Translations under genes and position numbers: made by a program | Part shown: piece after piece, positions 5,863 to 10,433 of the stretch | How positions within the stretch are numbered: the stretch's first letter is position 1 | How the letters are laid out: every line of letters begins with the position of its first letter | Notes under the pieces: generated by a model | Database searches by the model: none | What the model was told of the DNA's origin: nothing | What the model saw: only the letters and a program-made list of their open reading frames with translations | Assembly: GCA_964405665.1 (NCBI GenBank) | Contig: CAYOOT010000085.1 | Location: 1-10,433 of the forward strand | Direction of reading: 5' to 3' | Source: CAYOOT01 sp964405665 | Lineage (GTDB): Bacteria > Bdellovibrionota_C > UBA2361 > SZUA-149 > CAZDWZ01 | Length of the DNA: 10,433 bases

Positions 5863-6083
5863 CCGAATAAATTACTGCTAATATTTTGATTCTTTTATGA
5901 TTTATCCTATTTTTTAGTCTTTTTTTCTGATAAAATTTACTTTAATTAAATTTGATTTACTTGCCGATCAGGTATTTGAACCCGTAAAAAGGTTCATAGC
6001 GTCTTATAGTTGTTAGTAAAATTATGTACTATTGAAATCTATTATTATAATGATTAAGTTTCCAATTTAAAAAAGGATAAATT

Positions 6084-7268
6084 TTGGAAATAGATTCTGC
6101 AAAACTTTCAGAGCTAACAGGTGCTAGTAATACTATGCCTGCTGTTCCATATAAAAATGGAAGCGGTGAGGCCAGTCCTAGTTATCGTAAGCTTGTGGCT
6201 GCTTTTGAAAATTTTCGAGGACATAGTCACCTGGTAATTCTCCAAGGAACCCCGGATCCTGATGCAATTTCCTCAGCTCTAACTCTTGAATTTTTAGGTT
6301 TGCAATACGATATCGATACGACCATTCTTTGTTTCAATAATGTCAGTCACCATGAAAACAGAGCATTGGTAAAACGTTTAGGAATTCAGCTTACAAGATA
6401 TAGCCCTGAGTTTGATCTTTCTCCCTACTCTATTTATAGCATTGTAGATTCTCAAAGAACTCAAACACCGATAGATACCAGACTCTTTGAACATAACATT
6501 AAGTTTTTTGCTTTTATCGATCACCATCGCGAAGATATGGTCACACCTCAAGCGATGTTTGTGGATATTCGTCCCCTTTCTGCTTCTACCGCTGCAATTT
6601 GCACAGAATATTTAAAAGGTGCTTTCCCTGCAGGTTTAGTCCCAGGGGATCCAGCACAAGTTCGTTTAGCAACTGCTTTAATGCATGGTATCCGCAGTGA
6701 TACTTCAAAATTTCTTACGGCCAGTCGTTTCGACTACGAAGCGTCTGCCTTTCTCGCTCCCTGTATCGATAATCAGGTAATTGAGTTGATTGAGCGCAAG
6801 GTTCTTACTTCTTCAATGCTTGATATGTTTGAAAATGCTCTAGTAAATAGGAGAATCCATGATAATTTTATTTTCTCTGATGTTGGTTTCGTCCGCTCTA
6901 TTGACCGCGATGGCATCCCGCAAGTTGCGGAATTGCTATTGTGTCGTGAAGGCACGGATACGGTCTTAGTATTTGGTATCGTCGATGAAAAAATAATTGA
7001 TGGTTCACTGCGCACTCGCAGTGAAACAATCAGTCCTGATGAATTTCTCAAAGGCTTCCTGGGTATTTCACCGGAAAGTGGCCGTTACTATGGCGGAGGA
7101 AACATCAGGGATCGCGGTGGATTCCAAATCCCACTGGGATTTTTCAGTTTGCATGAAGATAAAAATCTTGTTTATACAATGGCTCGCCAAGTTATTGAAA
7201 ATTCTTTTCTCGATTATATCGGTAAAACTGAAGGGAAGACCGAAGGTAAAGTTGTCGGAGCGGTATAG
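6084..7268 (+). CDS. DHH-family phosphoesterase (NrnA/RecJ superfamily)
   Basis: This 394-residue protein has the DHH phosphoesterase motifs in order: motif I LQGTPDPDAISSALTLEF (about 52-69), motif II SIVDSQR, motif III FIDHHRED (the DHH signature), and GIRSDTSKF. The DHHA1-like domain follows, ending in YYGGGNIRDRGGFQI (about 335-349). The superfamily uses Mn2+ to cleave phosphodiesters or phosphomonoesters: nanoRNA/pAp phosphatase, RecJ or cyclic dinucleotide phosphodiesterase. Two canonical histidines differ: the first His of HxxPDxDA is Gln, and the His of GGGH is Asn. The substrate is therefore uncertain. At 394 residues it is longer than typical NrnA (about 320), and the C-terminal tail carries the short repeat GKTEGKTEGK. 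The TTG start is supported by AAGGA (6073-6077), six bases upstream. A TATAAT at 6046-6051 could be the -10 box, without a clear -35. Confidence 0.85.
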   Translation: MEIDSAKLSELTGASNTMPAVPYKNGSGEASPSYRKLVAAFENFRGHSHLVILQGTPDPDAISSALTLEFLGLQYDIDTTILCFNNVSHHENRALVKRLGIQLTRYSPEFDLSPYSIYSIVDSQRTQTPIDTRLFEHNIKFFAFIDHHREDMVTPQAMFVDIRPLSASTAAICTEYLKGAFPAGLVPGDPAQVRLATALMHGIRSDTSKFLTASRFDYEASAFLAPCIDNQVIELIERKVLTSSMLDMFENALVNRRIHDNFIFSDVGFVRSIDRDGIPQVAELLLCREGTDTVLVFGIVDEKIIDGSLRTRSETISPDEFLKGFLGISPESGRYYGGGNIRDRGGFQIPLGFFSLHEDKNLVYTMARQVIENSFLDYIGKTEGKTEGKVVGAV

Positions 7269-7288
7269 TTTTTTCTAAAAATACAATA

Positions 7289-8110
7289 CTATCTTTTATA
7301 ACAATGTAGAAAAATGTCCTGAAAAGCTCCTTTATAATTATAAGCAGTTTTAATCGAATAGCAAAATCCATTATCCTCAAATATCTTTAAAAATTCTGAA
7401 AATTTAGAAGGTTCATTTGCTAAATGATGATGAAACTCAATTAAGTAGTTATTTACTTTTTTTAGACAGGATGTTGTTTCTAAATCTCTGATGATTTGCC
7501 ATTCTGCCCCTTCTACATCAATTTTTAAGACATCAATGTTGTCTATATTATCAAGATAGCTCGAGAGTTTTTTTGCAGAAACTTTTATTTCTTTATCACC
7601 ACCTCTTGCTTTTTTAGTAGAACCAACCATTGTTCCCAAATCTTTCCCAATAAAAAAAGATATTTCACCTTCTTGATCCGTTAAGGCAAAATTGTAGGCA
7701 TCAACTTTGGTTAAATTGTTATTTGCTATATTTTTTTGAAGCAAGTCATAGGCAAAAGGATTTGCTTCAAAAGCAATTATTTTAGCCTGGGGGAAAATTT
7801 TCTTAAAATAAAGTATCGATATTCCAATATTTGCGCCACAATCAATAATTAATGGTTCATTAGTCTTTAGCTCAATAAAATATTCTTTTTCTATAAATAT
7901 TTCTCTAATTAAATAGATGAATGAATTCAAATTATAAGTCAATATTTTATAGTTAGAAAAATATTCTGAAAAAGGTTGATCACTTTTATGACAAAATTTT
8001 ATTTTTAACCAAACCTTACTAAGGGAAATAAAGTTATTTATTTGCTCTTTGAAAGTTCCACCTGCTTTTTTTGCTCCTTTATAATTCTTATAAATTGTTT
8101 TTAATATCAT
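7289..8110 (-). CDS. FkbM-family SAM-dependent methyltransferase
   Basis: This 273-residue protein has the Rossmann-type methyltransferase core: motif I LIIDCGANIGISIL (about 87-100) for S-adenosylmethionine, the acidic IIAFEANPFAYD loop after beta-2, and the FkbM signature VLKIDVEGAEWQIIRDL (194-210). Family members usually O-methylate sugars or lipids in surface polysaccharide, glycolipid or natural product pathways. The N-terminal 85 residues form an extra basic, aromatic segment. The start at ATG 8110 is preferred, since GAGG lies nine bases upstream; a TTG at 8116 is closer than ideal. It follows the second FkbM gene by about 46 bp and is probably co-transcribed. It converges with the DHH gene, with only 20 bp between stops. 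The coding region is visibly richer in AT than its neighbours, which may hint at transfer. Confidence 0.85.
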   Translation of the reverse strand: MILKTIYKNYKGAKKAGGTFKEQINNFISLSKVWLKIKFCHKSDQPFSEYFSNYKILTYNLNSFIYLIREIFIEKEYFIELKTNEPLIIDCGANIGISILYFKKIFPQAKIIAFEANPFAYDLLQKNIANNNLTKVDAYNFALTDQEGEISFFIGKDLGTMVGSTKKARGGDKEIKVSAKKLSSYLDNIDNIDVLKIDVEGAEWQIIRDLETTSCLKKVNNYLIEFHHHLANEPSKFSEFLKIFEDNGFCYSIKTAYNYKGAFQDIFLHCYKR

Positions 8111-8156
8111 ATTCAAATGCCTCTGCTAGTTTGATTTTTATCTAGTTTATATTTTG

Positions 8157-8903
8157 TCACATCGATGCAGTATTTTGCTTAACTCTCTGGTAATTGTATT
8201 CGACGTTAATAAACATTACGTCTGTCCAACTAATAAGATCTTGCTGGAAATGGGATTGATAAAAGTTTACAAGAGAAAAGTTATGTTCTAAAAGAAAGCG
8301 AAAAACCTCAGGAAATGAAGGAAGTTCTTGATACATATTGGAAAAGATAAATTCAAAATAAATCAAGCCAATTTTGTTTTCTTTCATCAATCCTTCCGCA
8401 CCTTTAAAAACCTCTAAATCGTATCCCTGAGTATCTGATTTTAAAATGTGGACAAATTCAATATTCTGCTCTTTGGCGACAGAGTCTAATGTTAACACTT
8501 TAACATTTGTTGTTTTCTCTACCTGACCAGTACAAAATTCGCTGGGAGTTAAAAATGATCTCATATATGAAATATTGTTTTCTATAAACGGTAATGTCGC
8601 ATGGCGCGATCCCACTCCATAGTTCCAAGTCTTTACACCATCCAGATCCTTACAGTGCTCACTGAGTTTCTCATAAGTACTTGGGCTAGGTTCAAATGAA
8701 TTAATTAATGAATTGGGAAATACTTTTTTAAACTCATCTACTGATTGACCAATATTCGCACCAACATCAAAAATAACAGGATTTTGTATCCCTTTTAGAA
8801 AAAAACTCATGTCCTGAAAAGGATCCTGACCAAATTCTCCTGGACTATATCTCACTACATCGTAACCGATTTTTCTGAGAATATCGCGGATTAATCCTTT
8901 CAT
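8157..8903 (-). CDS. FkbM-family SAM-dependent methyltransferase
   Basis: This 248-residue protein starts with the common FkbM leader MKGLIRDILRKIGYDVVRYSPG. Motif I follows at VIFDVGANIGQSVDEF (about 43-58), then the INSFEPSPSTYEKL loop, and the signature VHILKSDTQGYDLEVFKGAEGLM (about 151-173), where the usual D-x-E-G is D-T-Q-G, a frequent variant. It likely methylates a hydroxyl on a sugar or lipid of the cell surface. I prefer ATG 8903 over ATG 8912. A promoter-like pair (8915-8943) would start transcription at about 8908, after the upstream ATG, and GGAAAA precedes 8903. The two tandem FkbM proteins differ in their N-terminal regions, so they are not a recent duplication. They probably act on related or successive positions of one glycan. 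No glycosyltransferase is in view. Confidence 0.85.
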   Translation of the reverse strand: MKGLIRDILRKIGYDVVRYSPGEFGQDPFQDMSFFLKGIQNPVIFDVGANIGQSVDEFKKVFPNSLINSFEPSPSTYEKLSEHCKDLDGVKTWNYGVGSRHATLPFIENNISYMRSFLTPSEFCTGQVEKTTNVKVLTLDSVAKEQNIEFVHILKSDTQGYDLEVFKGAEGLMKENKIGLIYFEFIFSNMYQELPSFPEVFRFLLEHNFSLVNFYQSHFQQDLISWTDVMFINVEYNYQRVKQNTASM

Positions 8904-8914
8904 ATTTTCCATAA

Positions 8915-8943
8915 GTTATATTCATTGTCGAATATACTGACAA
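8915..8943 (-). promoter_or_regulatory. Sigma70-like promoter for the FkbM pair
   Basis: On the minus strand, TTGTCA (8943-8938) and TATAAC (8920-8915) are separated by 17 bp, a good sigma70-type match. The expected start point is near 8908, leaving only about five bases of leader before ATG 8903. The mRNA would be almost leaderless and would exclude ATG 8912. No terminator is visible between this site and the end of the next minus-strand gene at 9167. Confidence 0.45.
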
Positions 8944-9166
8944 TAGATAATCAAGAAAAGAATGTCTACACCAAAAGTTATTTGAGATCTGTCCTTCTAG
9001 CACTGGTTCTATGAAATCTGCATAAATGTAGGAATTCTATTATGCCTTAAAAACCAAAATATAAAATATCGATAATCTCTCCTGAAAGCGAAGAATAGAA
9101 GCAAAGCAGCAAAAGCATAGCAAGTCTTAATAAAACGCTGAAAATAAGAATGAAAAATACCTATAT

Positions 9167-9604
9167 TTATTCATTAATCATCTCTTTTAAAATATTACGT
9201 AACATTTTTTTTTCTTCAATTGCAACAGCATCCTTTTTTTCTAATTTTTCCAAATTGAATCTTGATTTAAATTTTCTAAATAAAGGAATTACCGGCGGCG
9301 CCAATTCATTTAGTCTTGTTTCCAATTGTTTAAAATCATTTTGCACCAAAAGAGAGTCGAACATCGCAATGATTTTTAAAAGATCTTTTTTGTTTTCAAA
9401 AATCCTAAAATATTTTTTGTTGCCGATTACTTTTTCAAGATTTTCTTCCTGATTGAGTTCCTGTTCCAAAGAAAGATAAACCCTTTGAAAATAAACTTTT
9501 TTGAGAAATTGCTGGAGAAAATAAAGACCAGTGAATAAAAAAATATTTAGAAAAACAACAAAGAACCAATTGCCTTTAAGAAATAAAAGTTTTTCTTTAC
9601 TCAT
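9167..9604 (-). CDS. Small single-span membrane protein with helical tail, unknown function
   Basis: This 145-residue protein has one N-terminal membrane helix (about residues 12-32, WFFVVFLNIFLFTGLYFLQQ). It is preceded by a short basic stretch and followed by a charged, mostly helical domain rich in Lys, Glu and Leu with coiled-coil character (LEQELNQEENLEKVI and further heptads). I recognise no family. ATG 9604 lies inside the end of the zinc-ribbon gene (8-base overlap, ATGAGTAA), so translation is coupled and the two products may cooperate. The orientation is probably N-in with the helical part outside, inferred from the positive N-terminus but not certain. The plus-strand ORF over the same bases is a compositional shadow. 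Confidence 0.65.
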   Translation of the reverse strand: MSKEKLLFLKGNWFFVVFLNIFLFTGLYFLQQFLKKVYFQRVYLSLEQELNQEENLEKVIGNKKYFRIFENKKDLLKIIAMFDSLLVQNDFKQLETRLNELAPPVIPLFRKFKSRFNLEKLEKKDAVAIEEKKMLRNILKEMINE

Positions 9605-10337
9605 TAATGATAATTAAAATTCTACTACAACTTGGACATTGATGCAGTTCACCAGATAATACCTGATTAAAAATCTGAGGACGAATGGCGGTAAAACAAA
9701 CTCGACAAGAACCGCTAACGATTTGAGCAATTGCTCCGGCAGGATAACGGGCAGTAATTTTTGAGTATAAGGTCTTAACTTTTTCATCAAGAGTGCTTAG
9801 CAATTCTTCTCTTCTTCTTTTAAACTCCTCTTGCCTTTTGGTAAGATCGGCAATTAAAGTTTCATTTTCGGCGTTTGTATTTTCAAAATCTTTTTGCTTT
9901 TGTTCTAAAATGGCTCTGGCTTTTTCTTCGGCTACTTTTTGTTTTTCCGTATCCTCCATCATCTGCAAAACTTTTTGTTCCATTGTTTGCAGAGTTCTTG
10001 CCGCAATATCAACTTCTCTCTCCATCAGTTTGGCACTTTTGGTTCCTCCCAAGGAAGTAAGTTGCTTTCGGCGTTCAATAATTTTTTTATTTTCTGTTTC
10101 AACTCTTTCTTCTTCTACTTTTAACTTTTTTGCACCATCTAGATGCTGTGCCGCCAATTTATCAAAATTTGTTTTTAAGTTTTGTATTTCTTTTTGAGCA
10201 GAGTTTTTTTGATCGGCGATATTTTTTAGTTTCTGAAAGATTACTGCTATTTCCGTATCTAATCTGGATAAGTCTAATAAATTTGAAGGAGAGTTGTTAT
10301 TTGAAGAGCCGGGAACGGATGAATTTGTTTCCACCAA
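9597..10337 (-). CDS. Coiled-coil protein with C-terminal C4 zinc ribbon (DUF164 / CT398-CdsZ-like family)
   Basis: This 246-residue protein has a Ser/Asn-rich start and then a long antiparallel-type coiled coil (about residues 25-190, rich in Lys, Glu and Gln). A C4 zinc ribbon follows at its end: Cys211-x2-Cys214 (SCRVC), then 19 residues, and Cys234-x2-Cys237 (QCPSC), closing with RILIIINE. This is the layout of the DUF164 family, which includes chlamydial CT398 (CdsZ), reported to bind sigma54 and secretion components; the general role is poorly defined. The start is TTG 10337 or GTG 10334, in an N-terminal region without a good Shine-Dalgarno sequence. The gene begins 29 bp downstream of the tRNA on the same strand, so it may be transcribed from the tRNA promoter. 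It overlaps the following membrane-protein gene by 8 bases. Confidence 0.8.
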   Translation of the reverse strand: MVETNSSVPGSSNNNSPSNLLDLSRLDTEIAVIFQKLKNIADQKNSAQKEIQNLKTNFDKLAAQHLDGAKKLKVEEERVETENKKIIERRKQLTSLGGTKSAKLMEREVDIAARTLQTMEQKVLQMMEDTEKQKVAEEKARAILEQKQKDFENTNAENETLIADLTKRQEEFKRRREELLSTLDEKVKTLYSKITARYPAGAIAQIVSGSCRVCFTAIRPQIFNQVLSGELHQCPSCSRILIIINE

Positions 10338-10366
10338 TGATTACCAATATGAAGGAAGTTATTATG

Positions 10367-10433
10367 TGGCCCCACCAGGACTTGAACCTGGGACCCTCCG
10401 GTTATGAGCCGGGTGCTCTAACCAACTGAGCTA
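10367..10433 (-). tRNA. tRNA with CAU anticodon (Met elongator or Ile2), 5' end beyond right edge
   Basis: Read on the minus strand the 67 bases fold as a tRNA missing the 5' acceptor strand. They comprise TA, the D-arm (GCTC, AGTTGGTTA, GAGC), anticodon stem CCCGG, loop CTCATAA, CCGGA, variable GGGTC, and T-arm CCAGG TTCAAGT CCTGG. The 3' acceptor strand is TGGGGCC with discriminator A at 10367. CCA is not encoded (CAT follows). The missing 5' strand should be GGCCCCA just past the edge. The top pair of the anticodon stem is C-A rather than a Watson-Crick pair. CAU could mean elongator Met or lysidine-modified Ile; a GGCCCC acceptor also occurs in E. coli Ile2, so this is unresolved. Confidence 0.9.

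Noticed and set aside
5863..5960. Terminator after pilP
   Set aside because: There are T-rich runs but no GC-rich inverted repeat in front of them.
6773..7278. ORFs on both strands overlapping the end of the DHH gene
   Set aside because: They overlap conserved DHH and DHHA1-like motifs in the main frame and show no features of their own.
9150..9452. Plus-strand ORF opposite the small membrane protein gene
   Set aside because: Low-complexity Ser/Phe/Leu composition. The minus frame has a coupled start overlapping the upstream gene and a proper membrane helix.
9793..10197. Plus-strand Ser/Phe/Cys-rich ORF
   Set aside because: It is antisense to a Lys/Glu-rich coiled coil; the composition is the expected shadow and there is no ribosome binding site or domain.
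10130..10429. Plus-strand ORF of 99 residues ending in a WPHQDLNLGPSGYEPGALTN-like peptide
   Set aside because: This peptide is the antisense translation of the tRNA, a known annotation artefact, and the rest is antisense to the zinc-ribbon gene.

Overview
The window is AT-rich, gene-dense chromosomal DNA from what looks like a diderm (Gram-negative) bacterium. The evidence is a PilP-type type IV pilus protein, which needs an inner and an outer membrane, two probable outer-membrane lipoproteins, TadE-type pseudopilins and a UPF0434/Trm112 protein of the proteobacterial type. TTG start codons seem common. The gene mix would suit Bdellovibrionota or another deltaproteobacteria-like lineage, but sequence alone does not fix the taxon.

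Left part (1-3250): two minus-strand TadE-family pseudopilin genes (one cut by the left edge, one at 2503-3078) are separated by accessory genes. These are an XRE-family regulator resembling a HigA-type antitoxin, a GNAT acetyltransferase and a small charged lipoprotein. Upstream of the XRE gene lie a perfect 22-bp palindrome carrying a -10 box, a good ribosome binding site, and an ORF that stops after 11 codons. An inverted pair of REP palindromes (a REPIN-like element) follows immediately. A third, single REP copy lies at 3226-3247.

Middle (3300-5860): a minus-strand pair encodes a tryptophan-rich lipoprotein and, 26 bp downstream, a protein resembling only the C-terminal half of GH57 alpha-amylase/glucanotransferase proteins, with no catalytic barrel. 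Its last codons appear frameshifted. Divergent from this pair is a plus-strand overlapping pair, UPF0434/Trm112 and pilP.

Right part (6084-10433): a plus-strand DHH phosphoesterase with unusual metal-site motifs meets, tail to tail, two consecutive FkbM-family methyltransferases on the minus strand. These probably act on surface glycans or lipids. At the right edge a minus-strand unit holds a CAU-anticodon tRNA (cut by the edge), a coiled-coil/C4 zinc-ribbon protein, and an overlapping gene for a small single-span membrane protein.

No complete novel multi-gene defence or mobile system is evident. The strongest leads are the REPIN-interrupted, possibly toxin-less antitoxin locus and the barrel-less GH57-like protein paired with an aromatic-rich lipoprotein.
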